Part shown: one piece after another, positions 12,301-24,900 of the stretch
Numbering within the stretch: position 1 is the stretch's first letter
How the letters are laid out: each line of letters starts with the position of its first letter
Origin: Parascedosporium putredinis
Lineage: Eukaryota > Ascomycota > Sordariomycetes > Microascales > Microascaceae
DNA length: 64,000 nucleotides
Assembly: GCA_949357655.1 (NCBI GenBank)
Contig: CASHTG010000015.1
Location: forward strand, 186,001 to 250,000
Direction: 5' to 3'
Notes under the pieces: generated by a model
Seen by the model: the letters and a program-made list of their open reading frames with translations, nothing else
What the model was told of the DNA's origin: nothing
Database searches by the model: none
Made by a program: the position numbers and the translations under genes

Positions 12301-13988
12301 GTCCGAACCAACCAGTCAGCCATTGCCCCCGTTCGACTTGGACGAGGACGGAGGAGTGGAGCACTACCGGGGGATGGATCAATTGATGACCACCAGTGCA
12401 ACCACCGCACCTCAATCACAAATTTGCGAGTGGTCCCTCCGCGATTGAGGGAAAGGCGCCGGCCGGTCACGCCGTCTTTGTCAGAAAACGGGGCTGGGGT
12501 TCAGCTCCACGTCAATTGTTGTGTCTTGCACACACATGTTTGTGCTTCCGCTCTGATTGGATTTGATTCCGTCAACCGCCTTTTTTTTTTTTTTTTTGTC
12601 CTGTCGTATTTAATATGGTACACTCTCACTAGAACATTCAAGGAAGAGAAGAAGAAGAAAATCATGATGAAAGAAAATAAATAGTGAGAAACCAAATCGG
12701 TGGGAAATGATGAACCGATCAGTCGTGACTATACAAAGGGCTTTACGTGGCCGCGTGTGCAGCTGTCGTGAGACTATCACGCCAGATAGGATCCGGTAGC
12801 GGTAGCACTATCCTCACAGCCAAGATATCTGCCCGGGAGCATCCGAGGGAGCACAAGAGGCGGGGAAAGATGACCAGCCGCTACCCGTCGAGATAGGGCG
12901 AGCAAAAGCGAGCTTGTTTCCCCAAATGTGACGAGGACTTGGGCCTGAGCCGAGGCAAGAGCAAACACACATAATGATGAGCGCTGCATGTCTCTCGGGC
13001 GGAGAGAGGTTGAAACCTCTTCTCTCACCTCCTCCTTTACGCACTGCTAGCCAGCGCTGGGAAGGAAGAGGAGAGAGATTAGCAGATCCATCGTGGGAGC
13101 GCAACCGAGGGTGCTACGAAAGAGTGCCTTGAGCTGTGGTCTTTTTGGTGAGTTGGGCACTCGCGACGACTTGGGTTGTGGTCAATCCATGCGAGTCTCA
13201 AGCCACTGAGTCTCAGCCCCCTTTAGCAAGTACGACGAATAGCTTGGAAGAAAACGGGCCCGTGGTTGGCGAAGAGGCAACACCGTTGTGTTCAAGGCCT
13301 AGAACCGCTTCAGAGAACGGATTTGGCATTGGGAAGACCATTTCGCCACTGCACCAAGACAACCCATGTGGCTTCTGTAACCAAGCAGGCAAGTAAACAG
13401 CGTGCGCTCGTAGTATAGTAGTCTTTGGTGCCGTTTTGTGCTTTTATCGTGAGCGGGGTTTGCTGCGAGGGCGGAAAAGGGTCTTGTCTCCAAGGTCATT
13501 TCGAGGTACGACTAGTCGAATGCATCTCCACTTCGAGCCCATATCGAGTCATTGGGAGCCTGGGTAGTGATTGACGTTGCTCCAAGAAAACAAAGTCAGT
13601 GTAGACAGACCATGACCATAGCAAAGGCGTGTATGAGAACAATAGTAGGATTAATAAAAAAGAAGCGTCGATTTCATTCTCGCGTCATGCAAACCTCACA
13701 AGGGAGTTTTCATTTCCACTCTAACGCCTACCCTATCATATATCATCGGTTTCCGTTGGCCAGCAGAGACCGAATCTTGTTAGGTCCTGCTCTACCCCTC
13801 CTCTCCCCGTGTCCGCATCCTCCTTCTCCTCTCTGTCTCTTTTTTTAGTGGGTACGCGAAAACAGAAACGATGTATAGGACACACATGTCAAAAAGAAAA
13901 ACGGAAATGCCTAGAAAACAAGCCGAAACACGGGAACCAAATGCTACTTTTGCCTCCCTCGCCTTCCCCCATGATCCTGGATGATTGA
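9351..13988. other. Long gene-free region upstream of fad2 and downstream of eIF3b
   Basis: About 4.6 kb without a supported gene. It holds T-rich and A/G-rich blocks (9600-9780, 10430-10480, 11600-11660), a T run of about 16 at 12583-12599, and GC-balanced stretches with only short overlapping frames. The longest plus-strand frame (9605-10312) begins as low-complexity Phe/Leu/Ser and shows no domain. The most likely content is a long fad2 promoter and leader, possibly with non-coding transcripts. Confidence 0.5.
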
Positions 13989-16481
13989 TTAGGTGATGAT
14001 CTCCTCGTTCTCCTCGAGTACCTCCTCTACAATCTCCTCGATCAGGGTCTCTTCCTGTGTGCCCTCGAGAGAAGCCACCTTGGCCTTGAGAAGTTCCGCC
14101 ACGGGGTCCTGAGGGAGACCGTATATCTCGCGCTCCTCGTGCACCTCGGACTCGATCTGCTCGCGCCAGGCAACCCACTCGTCGAGGAGGCGACGACGCG
14201 CCTCGACAACTTCGCGATCCGCCGAAGCACCGCGGTCCGCATCTTCTTGTTCGAACACGCGGCTGTACTCGCGCAGGTTCTTTCGGATCTGCTTCTGCTC
14301 GTCCTTGGAGAGGAGCGTAGGAGGACGCGGCCTCCACGAGAACTGCTTGAACTTCTCAAGGGCCTCTTCCTTTAGTTGCTCACCCTTGAAGTCGTAGATA
14401 TGGTATCCGTTTTCCATCTATAGTGATGTATGTTAGTTGACTTTGCATTCACCTATGAATTGTGGGGGAAAAAAGGAAAAAAGTAGAAAAAGAGAATTGA
14501 GTGTGCTTACCGCATGCTTCCAGGCAGACGCCCACGTCGCGACGAAGCGACCCGAGGGGTCCCACTCGACATCCGTGACACCGTAGTGGTCTGCCGTGTT
14601 CATGAGCTGGAGGTTGGCAGTGAGGTCCTTCTCTCCCTCGGGCTTCTCGCCCTCGAAGTCGAGATCGAAGAAGTCCAGATCGGAGCTCTGCTGGTTGTGT
14701 ACGGTGGCGATGACGACGAAGCGGCCCTTGGGCGACCAGTAAATGGCATTGCTGTTCTTCTTTTCTAGCGTCCTCAAGTGCTTGAAGTTGCCTGCCGTAG
14801 GACCCTTGTTCTTCTCGGGGCAGAAGAAAGAGGCCGAGGTCTTGGGGGCACGGCGGTGGGACCGGGAGGCTCGGTCGTCGTGATGATGACAAACCTGTCA
14901 CCCTTGGGCTCCCAGGCAAAGTTGATGACGGTGTCCTTGATGGTGTCGACGACCTCGACGGGAACACCCTTCTCCTTGACGCGGAAGATTTCCAGCGTCG
15001 TGGCCTGGGACTTCTTGGACTTGGAGTGGCGGTCAACCTTGACGCAAAGGTACGCGGCCTCGGATTGCCAGTGGAGCTTGACGTCCGAGACGTTGAAGAG
15101 GTTGAGTGTACGGACAACCTCCTTGGAGGATGCTCATGAGACCGACCTTGGCCGGGTTGCTTCCGATTTCAGGGGTCCAGTAGCAGAAGAGCTGCTCGTA
15201 CTGCTTGACACCCTCGCGGCGGGGGTCGCGGGGCCCAGTCAAAGTCCATGACACCATCAATCTTGATCGAGGTCTTGTCTAGAAGGTTCATACGAGGGAG
15301 CTCGTAAACGGAGATGGAGGTGCCCTGGTTCAGACGAGCGACGTACTGGTCGTCGGCCGACCACTTGAAGGCAGGCCAGGGGAACTTGCGCTGCTTGCCG
15401 CCGTCGTCGCTGCCGCTGCTTCCCGCGGCATCGAGGTTGGCAAAGGAACGCAGGGACTTGCCGGTGCGAACGTCCCAGATTACGTAGTTCTTGCCGTCAT
15501 CGTCAATAGTAAGAATAGGGTGGCCTTCCTCGGGCACGGAGATGGGGCGGGCAGACCAGGTGACGAGGTAGTTTTCGTTGGGGGAGTAGGCGACGAGGTT
15601 GACAAAGGGATGGGGGAACCTCTGAAGGCTCTTCCACGAAGGACCACCCCAGAGCTGCACACCCTGCTGGTGGATGGAGGTGAGATAGGTACCCAGGGGA
15701 GACCACTGCACAAAGGTCTCGGTCCAGTGATTCCTGTCGACGATTCCCTCGGGGTTCTCCTTCTCGTTGTTCCAGAACACGCCCACGTTGTCGCCCCGGT
15801 ACATGACGAACTGGTCACGGCCGCGGCCACTGGGGTCCTTGAGGAAACCCTTGAGATGCTCCTTGGGGGTAAACTCATCGATCTGGGGGCACGAAGTTGT
15901 CGTCTACCCTTCCCTCGCGGCCATATCGGTCGATATCGGTGAGCTTGTTGACGCGGAGGGTGTGCTTCTTGTCGAGGGGGCCATATCGAGTTGCCTGACG
16001 GCAGCGGCGGCCTCGCTGGCAGAGGAGAATTCGACAAAGGCAAACCTAGACACCAACACTTAGCTTGACGCTCTGTTGAAGCGCTCCGTTTTACCCGTCT
16101 CTCTTTCCTCGTCCTGCTTTTTTTCTTTCTTCCGCATTTCATTTCCCAATATCCTTCCTTGTTTCCAAGATCCCCCCACCTCCCTAAACTTTCCAAAAAC
16201 GTACCTTAGCGACTTGCCGTTATCTCCAAAGGGCATGTAAATAGCTTCCTCGCGGGTGGATCCGACAGAGTTGAACTTCTTCATCAAGAACTTGACGAGC
16301 CTGGGCTTCTGCTCCTCGGTGACCTCGGGGAGGCCATCGACGACGATAAAGGTGTCGTAGCCGTGCTCGAGCTGAACCTCATACTTTTCGCGGAGATCGG
16401 AGATATCAATCTCATCCTCATCGAATTCCTCCTCATCGAGGTCGGCCTCGCGAAGGTGGTCGAAAGACGGGGCGGAGCCAT
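13989..16481 (-). CDS. prt1: Translation initiation factor eIF3 subunit b (Prt1)
   Basis: Core scaffold of eIF3, which binds the 40S ribosome during initiation. Exon 1 (16205-16481) starts MAPP and carries an acidic N-terminus, then the RRM (DTFIVVDGLPEV, AIYMPFGDNGKS). Exon 2 (14511-16045) completes the RRM (FAFVEFSSASEA) and carries the WD40-like propeller (FVMYRGDNVGVFW, YLVTWSARP, WEPKGDRFVIITT, VDYDVEWDPSGR-like blade). Exon 3 (13989-14417) is the charged helical C-terminus beginning MENGYHIYDFKGE. Introns 16046-16204 and 14418-14510 join in phase. Six frame breaks lie near 16469-16472, 15976-15980, 15885-15889, 15228-15234, 15124-15130 and 14844-14848; four of these are G runs of 4-5 (C runs in the gene) that one extra base would repair. 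It shares a promoter region with cct2. Confidence 0.93.
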
Positions 16482-17350
16482 GCTGGGCAGTTGTGGGCGA
16501 TGCTTTCGCTTCTGTGTCGGCGGGGAAGTGGGCGCCTTTTTTCCGGATTTGTTTTGCGGCGGGGTGGGAATAGGGTACGTTTCGCAGCGCAAAAGCCCCT
16601 CTACAAAGTTTCGATGCTGTCGTTGGCGGCGAAACTTGTGCTGTGATTAAAAAAAAACCGTTGAATGTGGTTTCTCGTAGGAAAAAATCCTGTTACCGGA
16701 TTTAGCGACGATGGGAACTGGTTCACCAAGAGCAAGAGCACACGACGAAGAAGAATAAAAGAAAAACCGTCCTCTCAATCTCTTCTCAGGCGGAGGGCGG
16801 GTCACAGAGAATGGGAGATTTTCAGATTGTGTGGTTTGGCGTGGTGGGGCGCCCGGGTGAATTTTGGCAAATTCTCTTCCTTTTTCGCCTGCCTGCGTTC
16901 TCTTGCTCTGTGGGCGGTGGGCGCTGGCTGCACGTGTCTGCCCTGTGTGTCTCCAGTTTGACAGAACGACTGGACCAAGCTGTGCTGCTGCTGGTCGCGA
17001 GTAAAAAGGCACCGGTTATGTAATCAGACGTCCCAGAGACCGAATCCAACGGAATGAGAAAGAGAAGCTTCGCTGGACAAAAGGGCCCGGCAAAACAATG
17101 GCTGATATGGACGAGCTCGCGCGCCAGGGTGCGACCACTGCCACTTTTTGGTGGGATGGGTCAACTAAGCTTCCTCCAAACCAAACAGGCAGTCTCCCAA
17201 GAGACCCGGGGCCAAAAAAATCAGTATATTTCATCGCTGGATTCATTACCCCACGTAGCTTCCTAAACCTCACCGAGACGACAGCCTCTGCCACCCTCCC
17301 CCATTCTGCAGCTGCCCTTCTCTCTATCGAACCAGCTAGACGCGGTACAA
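16482..17350. promoter_or_regulatory. Bidirectional promoter region between eIF3b and cct2
   Basis: These 869 bp separate the two divergent start codons, so they must hold both promoters and leaders. No frame is plausible as a gene. No specific factor site is claimed. Confidence 0.55.
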
Positions 17351-19360
17351 ATGGTCCGTTTTTCTTAATTCCATCAAGTTTATTTCTTGTCTCTTTTTAT
17401 TTTTCTTCTTTTCCCTGTCTAGCCCTTGCGTATCCATTATCGCTAACCCGTTCCATGTCTTAATAATCTAGGCGTCCTTCAGTCCTACCCAAATCTTCGA
17501 GGAGGGCACCACCCAAGAAAAGGGTGAGAATGCCCGCCTCGCCGCCTTTGTCGGCGCCATTGCCGTCGGTGACCTCGTCAAGAGCACACTAGGTCCCAAG
17601 GGCATGGACAAGATCCTCCAATCTGCGTACGTCGTCACACATATTGCTTTCGCACCCCACCGCCCCCTTTAACAGCCGCCCCGCACTACCACATCGCAAA
17701 CACTCACTTCGATGGCGATGGGGAACTATGTTATTCCCACCAGGGACCTATTCCTCGCCGGCTACTCCATATCTTGGAATAGGTCATGAATAACCAAAAA
17801 GGCTAACAAACAAGCGGAATTGCAGCTCCACCGGCGAAATCATGGTAACCAACGACGGCGCCACCATCCTCAAGGCCATTGCCCTCGACAACGCCGCCGC
17901 AAAGGTGCTCGTCAACATCTCCAAAGTACAAGACGACGAGGTCGGCGACGGCACAACGTCGGTCGCGGTCCTGGCCGCCGAACTCCTCCGCGAGGCCGAG
18001 AAGCTCGTCGACAAGAAGATCCACCCCCAGACCATTATCGAGGGGTACCGGATAGCGTCCAAGGCGGCCCTCCAGGCCCTCGAGCAGTCGGCCGTCGACC
18101 GCAGCGGCAACCCCGAGGCCTTCCGCAACGACCTCCTCGCCATCGCGCGCACCACCCTCAGCTCCAAGGTCCTCGCCCAGGACCGGACGCACTTTGCCAA
18201 GCTCGCCGTCGACGCCGTGCTCCGCCTCGGCGCCTCCACCGACCTCACCCACATCCAAATCATCAAGAAGGCCGGCGGCAAGCTCAGCGACTCGTACCTC
18301 GACGAAGGCTTCATCCTCGACAAGAGGGTGGGCGTCAACCAGCCCAAGCGCCTCGAAAAGGCCAAGATCCTCGTCGCCAACACCTCCATGGACACGGATA
18401 AGGTCAAGATTTTTGGCGCCCGCGTCAAGGTGTCCTCCACCGGCAAGCTCGCCGAGCTCGAGCGCGCCGAGCGCGAAAAGATGAAGGCCAAGGTGGAAAA
18501 GATCAAGGCGCACGGCATCAACTGCTTCATCAACAGGCAGCTCATCTACAACTGGCCCGAGCAGCTCTTCTCCGACGCCGGCATCATGTCCATCGAGCAC
18601 GCCGACTTCGACGGCATCGAGCGCCTCGCCCTCGTCACTGGCGGCGAGATCGCCTCCACCTTTGACCACCCCGAGCAGGTCAAGCTCGGCCACTGCGACC
18701 TCATCGAGGAGGTCATCATCGGCGAGGACACCCTCATCAAGTTCTCGGGCGTCGCCGCCGGCCACGCCTGCACCGTCGTCCTCCGCGGCGCCACCGACCA
18801 GCTCCTCGACGAGGCCGAGCGCAGTCTCCACGACGCCCTCGCCGTCCTCTCCCAGACCGTCAAGGAACCCCGCACCACCCTCGGCGGCGGCTCCGCCGAG
18901 ATGCTCATGGCCAAGGCCGTCGAGGGCGCCGCCACCCGCGTCGAGGGCAAGAAGCAGATGGCCGTCGCCAGCTTCGCCATCGCCCTCCGCCAGCTCCCCA
19001 CCATCCTCGCCGACAATGCCGGTCTCGACTCTGGCGAGCTCGTCGCCCGCCTCCGCAAGGCCATCTACGACGGTCTCACGACGTACGGCCTCGACCTGAT
19101 GACGCCCGGCGGCGGCATCGCCGACATGCGGGATCTCGGCGTTGTAGAAAGCTATAAGCTCAAGAGGGCCGTCGTCTCCTCGGCTAGCGAGGCAGCAGAG
19201 GTATGTTTTTGTTCTCCCTCCCTATCCCCCTCCTGTCTTCTTCCACCCCACTCCCTCTGTTAATTTCTGTCCCTGTCTCTAACATTACCCGTCTCCCTAG
19301 CTCCTCCTTCGAGTCGACGACATCATCCGCGCCGCCCCGCGGAGGAGAGAAAGGCACTAA
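17351..19360 (+). CDS. cct2: Cytosolic chaperonin TRiC/CCT subunit beta
   Basis: Subunit of the eukaryotic chaperonin ring that folds actin and tubulin. The proposed exon 1 is only the ATG (17351-17353), since the family begins MASF and the next exon (17472-17626) begins ASFSPTQIFEE after a TAG acceptor. That exon carries STLGPKGMDK. The large exon 17826-19200 carries the nucleotide-binding motif VGDGTTS (17941-17961), HIQIIKKAGGK, and the late motif LGGGSAEM; the last exon 19301-19360 ends the protein in a basic tail. Introns are 17354-17471 (unusual donor GTCCGT), 17627-17825 (GTACGT) and 19201-19300 (GTATGT). The frame is intact throughout, unlike most neighbours. Sequence matches yeast Cct2 better than other CCT subunits by eye, for example NISKVQDDEVGDGTTS. 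Confidence 0.94.
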
Positions 19361-20741
19361 ATAGAAATGATGGAAAGGATGCGGAAGATGATATACAAAA
19401 AATAGGGCAAGAAGAAGGAAAAAGCTCGGTAGTGATGGCGCAGCGGGCGGTAACAATGGGTACAGGCGAGGGATGTAGATACCATGAAACCAATCTTGAT
19501 AGACCCGATTCTTTTAGGCGAATGAGAACCGAACGAAGAAGAAGAAAATAGGGATATTAAAAGAACAGAGCTAATGGCTTCGGCACGCGGTTGGCGGGTA
19601 CTTTTTTCTCTTTCTCTCCCCCTTAGCTGTGTGAATAGATATCGGGCACAAGGGCCTTTTTCCTCCATCATAACAGTTTGGCACTTTGTACGTCGGTGAC
19701 GATACTTGTAAATGTGATTTGTTTTTTATTTCGTTTATTCAGTTTGCTATGGGCTAGATAAAAGATACCCGGTCATTCCTATCGCCGCATCCGTTGCTGA
19801 ACCGATGGCTTCCACATATACCATGCCCCTCCGCTCCATTCCCAACATAAAACAGATAGAAAAGAAAAAGTTGAAGAAACGAGAAGAGCCCCAGATGAAA
19901 ATACGGATACCAACCCCCAAAGGTACCAGCAGCCCCTCGACGAATCGCCTCATGAAAAAGGCGGCGATGTGAAGAGAAACGGGACTAAGGGAGAGAAAAA
20001 GGAAAAAGCAAAGGAAAAGTAAAGAGCCAACCTAAGCCGTGAGATTAAGGGAGGTTGGCTAGCTGAGCTGAGCTGAAAACCAGAGTGCCAAAGCACAAGA
20101 TGCTCCGTGATGCAAGTTATCTCCAGAGAGAGAAACAAATAACAGAAAAGTATAGATGTGTGGTGGGGGAGAACTTTAGGAAAAACCAAGCAAACCAAGC
20201 GCAAGTGAGTCCCAGATGAAAACGGCGAAACAAGGAAAAGAAGAGCAAAAACCGTGGAAAGCAAGTAAACGACGAATCCCGCTACCAGTTAACTTGAAGA
20301 TAAGATCCCTCAATGGCATAATAGAAAAAGAGCAATGAGACAAACCAACCGAGACGTTAAAAGTGAAAAGATGGGTGTCATGGCGCCTGGTAGCGCGGAC
20401 AACAGATGCAGCGCTTGTGGAAAAGCGAGCTTTCTCCTTGCAACACACACGCCTTGTGGACTTGTATGATGGTTGGAAAAAGGGTCATGTTCGTGGCAAA
20501 AGATGAAAAACGACTTGCTGCCAATATAAATGGATGTTACGCCCTGATATGCTTTTTCCAAACTCAAAGGAGAGAATAGTCGACGACGACGGTTGGTGAA
20601 AAGGCGCAATCGTATCCCACGACGGCGAGTTGACGAGAGAAGGATGCGCCAATCTGAGCCGTCTCAAGGCCAACCAGAGGCTAGAATATATGCTTGAGGG
20701 GAGAAAGGAAGGAGGAAGAAGCTAAACGGACACGTCTCACC
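19361..20741. other. Convergent intergenic region, cct2 and SWIB gene 3' ends
   Basis: 1.4 kb between two converging genes. It is A/G-rich on the plus strand from about 19850 to 20250 and has no plausible reading frame. It should hold both 3' UTRs. Confidence 0.55.
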
Positions 20742-21942
20742 TCACTCCTCTTCTACGGGGTATAGGTGGTTTCCGATATGCTTGTTCATCTGGAACATGT
20801 CGACCTTGGCTTGCTTGAAGACGGCCGTCATTTTTTCATCGCAGATGATCTGGCGCTTGTCCTTGGGATCCTGCAAATCATTGGCCTTGATGTGCTCCCA
20901 GAGCTTCTTGACGACCTGGGGACGGGAGAGCTGGAGGTCACTGTTAGCCACCATCTCATGTCTGTCTTTGGATCATTCCCACAGGAACGGAGCGAGCGAG
21001 CCAAGGGAGGACAAAGGATGCAGCGGGGCGCGGTAAATCCTACCTGTGTCTCGCCGCACAAGTCGGCAAGGGTCGAGCTAAGGTTGAAGGGCTTCTGGAA
21101 GCCCCCTCCAGCCTTGCGTTTTGGGGCGCTAGATCCGTCGCTACCGTCGACATCGCTCTCGTCTGAGGCGCGGACCTTCTTATCGCTCTTCTTCTTGGGC
21201 GCTGGCTTCTTCTTGACGACGCGGGTGGCTGTTCCACCACCGCGGGTCTGACGGGCCCTGGCTAGCCTATTTTCTTGGGCTTGGAGTTCGGCCGCAAGTT
21301 TCGCGTCGGCATCGAGGGAGGGATCGCGCTTCTGCTTCTTGCGCACTGGCTCAATAGTCGTCGAGACTTGAATCTCGCCCTCCGCTTCGTCGGCAGATGC
21401 GGATCCGCCGTTGGCCTGGCGCTTGGGCGACTGGTGCTTGGGGAGGGAGGATGGAGGGGGAATCACGATCTCCGAGGCGGGGCGCCCGAAATGGCATCGA
21501 ATCGAGCCTCGATGAGTTTCTTGATCGCATCCTGTCGGTGGGGAGGAAAATGACACTTTGTTAGAAGCCGAGCCAACGTCGGCTGTGGCAGTGATTAGGG
21601 CGACCAAACAAGCATTGACCCACCTTTTGCTCGCTCAGATCCTTGCCACCCAGAGCCTTTTCCAACCCAAGACGAATCTTTTGCGCGTAACAGTATTTAG
21701 ATCGGCAGTAGCTAGGATGGCGTCGATGATGGATGTATATTTGGACTCATCTTCGGGAGATACTAGCAGGAGGGGCGAGGCGTTCATCCAAGGTTAGCTA
21801 GGCACGTCACTCTACGGCCGGTTCCAATACACGCGCACACATGCACACGCACGTGCAAGAGTTGGGGGTACGGGAAGGGAGGAGAGGTGCAAGGCTGAAG
21901 CTATATGAGCGGAATGCGGAGATACGTACGCGGAGCAGACAT
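20742..21942 (-). CDS. DEK_C and SWIB/MDM2 domain protein (Uaf30/Tri1-like)
   Basis: Likely nuclear chromatin or RNA polymerase I-associated protein, like yeast Uaf30 and Tri1. Four exons: 21930-21942 (13 nt, ATG TCT GCT CCG C), 21624-21762, 21044-21531 and 20742-20930. Introns 21763-21929 (GTACGT/CTAG), 21532-21623 and 20931-21043 join in phase. Exon 2 holds a DEK_C-like helical domain (YTSIIDAILATADL), exon 3 a Lys-rich disordered linker (VKKKPAPKKKSDKK) and the start of the SWIB domain (LADLCGETQ), exon 4 the SWIB core (LSRPQVVKKLWEHIKAN, CDEKM, VDMFQMNKHI). Frame breaks at about 21679-21682 (four A in the gene, five expected) and 21485-21487 (three G, four expected). Which of the yeast proteins is the orthologue cannot be told by eye. 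Confidence 0.85.
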
Positions 21943-24900
21943 TGTGGAGGGCGCGTCGCAAGTTGGGCGACGGGAGCGGAGAATATTGTGGGTACTGGAT
22001 GGAGGTTGGGATCAAGAAGCTTGGCGACGGGAGGAGCGGTCTGCAGCTGCAAGTAGTGCAAACCCGGCGCTTTCGAAGAGCGGCCGAGAGTGCTTGGCGA
22101 AGAGGCCGGGGCAGATCAAGACGGAGACGGGCGAAGGAGAAACGGATTCAGATGCTCGAGTCGTGAATTAGGATTAAAGTTGGGTAGGTGGGCCCTTGTC
22201 GATTGGGTGGGAGGTTTCGTGGCCGTGGGGGAAACACGGAAGAAGGAGAAAGGAAGCAGGCGTCGCACGAGCGAGGCAGCACGAGCAAGAGAGCGCGATA
22301 GATGGGGCAGGAAATTGGAATTGGTGGATCTCGGGCTAGGGCATATCGAGGATGCGAAGATTAGAGAAGAAAAGAAAGGAACAAAAAGGACAGGGGAAAT
22401 GGCTGAGCCGAGAAATGCAGAATCGTGGCCTTGGGGGAGGTTTCGGGCAAGCTGCTGTCGTCGGTAAATTTCTCAGAGTCGGATGGATGGCTGGGAAGTT
22501 CGGATGAAGTCCGGAACGCGCGCGGCGAAACGAGCAAATGTGGTCAGTTATCGCGATTGCAAGGGACGTCGTTGGATTGGTGGGTGGACGTTCCGTCCCG
22601 CGGAAGGTGGGGAGATCTGAGGGGACAAAAAGAGCCGCTTGTGAAAGAAATTCTCCGCTTAGGAACCTCGTTTTAATATTATGCTTTCTTTAAGCTCTGA
22701 GTCCTCGCTAAGCCGGTTGTGCCAAAATGTAAGCTGGGGTTTTCTTCTTCTTCTTCGTCTTCTTTTTTTCTTTCTTGGGTGGGTGGAAAGTAGTTGCACC
22801 GCAAAGGCTGGAGTCAAGTGCTGGGTGGAGGAAAGGCTGAGAGTCGCCGCGAATGAGAGGGTATAACGGCCTGGCTCTCGGAGACCCGCAGGAAGGAGGG
22901 GAAGACAAAAGCTTCAATTTAGGGTGACGAGGGGAGGGTAGGATAATATCTGAGGTTGGGCCCAAAGCGTTTCTTTCCCCCTTTTTTTCCTTTTCAATAT
23001 TCCTAGAAGCCGGGAATGGCGGTGGAATGCAGTGCGTATATTTACCCACAACAGGTTTGGAGGGAATGGCACGATGACCGTTGTGAGGGAGCCGAGGGTG
23101 TGCGAGGGTAAATTTGCAACGTTTTGGGCTGCGAGAAGGCTCGTCGTGTCATTGGCACTGGCAAAGGGCGCGGGCATCCGTGTTGGCAGTTGAGCCCAGC
23201 AGCGCGCAGCAGCGATCCAGCGTCGGAATGGATGAGGGTGAACTGACGAGTCGGACGGATCATGGATGAGGGCTGCGAAATCCGGTCCCGCCGAACGCAG
23301 AGGAGACGGAGTACGCCGAGCTTGTCGAGTGGCTTTTGGGGAAACAGGGACTAGGGCACAATCAGACTGAGCGCGACTGGAAGACGGCGTTGTGGGGTGC
23401 ATGAAACCGTATTGCGCTACTCCGCCGTTTCTACGAGGGACGTTCCCCGTTCCGCCCTCGTGCCGTTGGGAGGGAGGAGACTGTTCTCGAAAGCCGGATT
23501 GCGTGCTGCGCACAATCGAAGGACACTTGCACCAAGGATAAAGATGAAGGACATTGCAAAAGGATGAGGATTGAACTGAATTTTTAACTCATCGTTTATT
23601 CCTACCCTACGATGAATTGTATAATGCACTTCCTGGGAGTCGATTTGGTAAACCCTCGGCCACTCGGCGCACAAGTCAACGATTTATTACTATTCCAAGT
23701 TCATTAGGCTTCAGCCGGAGAAGGAACTAGCCAAGCTCAAGTCTGGGGTTGCTGCTTGGCCAGGGATCAATTGATTTGACTTGAACACATCAACCGACAA
23801 TGAGTAAGAAGGGCGCCAGTCCGTTTTAGGCCAATGCCCTTTCCAAAATCTGTGTCGCTGGTCCACTCATGGCAAGTGCCTCCCAGTATTCCCACAGCGA
23901 GCCAAAAGCGGAAGGCACTGCTCCCTGGAGGGAAGCCACAGGGAAGGAAGCATCCGCCAGAGAGCGAGGTGTTCCCTTGATCTGGGTACTCCATTGACTA
24001 CACCTCAACACAATCTAGCCTAGGATGCTTCCCTTAAACAGAGGCAGCGTCGAAACTCAACCGGGACTTTTCCAGGGTCGCTCCCACTGGCTGTGTGATG
24101 AACAGCGGGCGCTGACCGAGTACGACTCTGGGACGGCGGAGAATTACGTCTCTTTTCCCCTACCACCCTGACCCGCGTTACATTCGGCAATCATCACTCC
24201 ACGACAAGTTTGGGCAGCAGCTTGAGCAGCGGCGGAATTGGTGAAAATGACCCGGAGATGAGCAGTGGTTTCGAGCATCCATTTATCCAAAGGGTCAAGA
24301 TTAGATCCAACCACTCTCGGTCCCTGACACGTATATCGGGGGTTTTTAGTGTAAACGATAATAAAAGCTATCACTGCTTAAGTGGCATCCGTCCGAAAGT
24401 TCAACGTTCGAGAAGAAGAGAAGCATTGGGATTTAACCAGAGAACAACCTAATATGATATATAGCAGACTCGCCCTTCGAACCTGGTCCCATCGAGGTGG
24501 TTTCCTAGATTCCCACTGCCTTCGCTTACATGTAGTCAGACGGTGACATTGAAGCGACTCCCTTTCAATGACCTTCACATTGCTACACCTTCCTCTTTCA
24601 TAGAGGATTTGCCTATTAACCCCCTTCCGAGTGAACTGGTCCACAATATAAGAGCATAGAACGTGGCCGCACCCTCTTCCACTACCTACCCATTGTCTCG
24701 CCCATTCAACAGGCGTCGCCTCGGTCCTCGAGTCGACGTCCATTATCTTGCTCTACGTGTGATAATACCCCATCAAGTGTCTCTATTCCACATGCACGAC
24801 TTGCAGACCCGCATCCGCGCTGCATATATCGGCTCCCCGCCCCATCTCGCCACGAGGGGAAGATTCAAGTTCCGGCAAGAACAATGTCAAACGACACGTG

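Noticed and set aside
17803..18831. 342-codon minus-strand frame over cct2
   Set aside because: Antisense shadow of the intact Cct2 exon; Glu/Gly/Leu-rich without any motif.
22914..23513. 199-codon minus-strand frame
   Set aside because: Arg/Ser/Pro-rich composition, no family recognised, and no splice or promoter context to support it.
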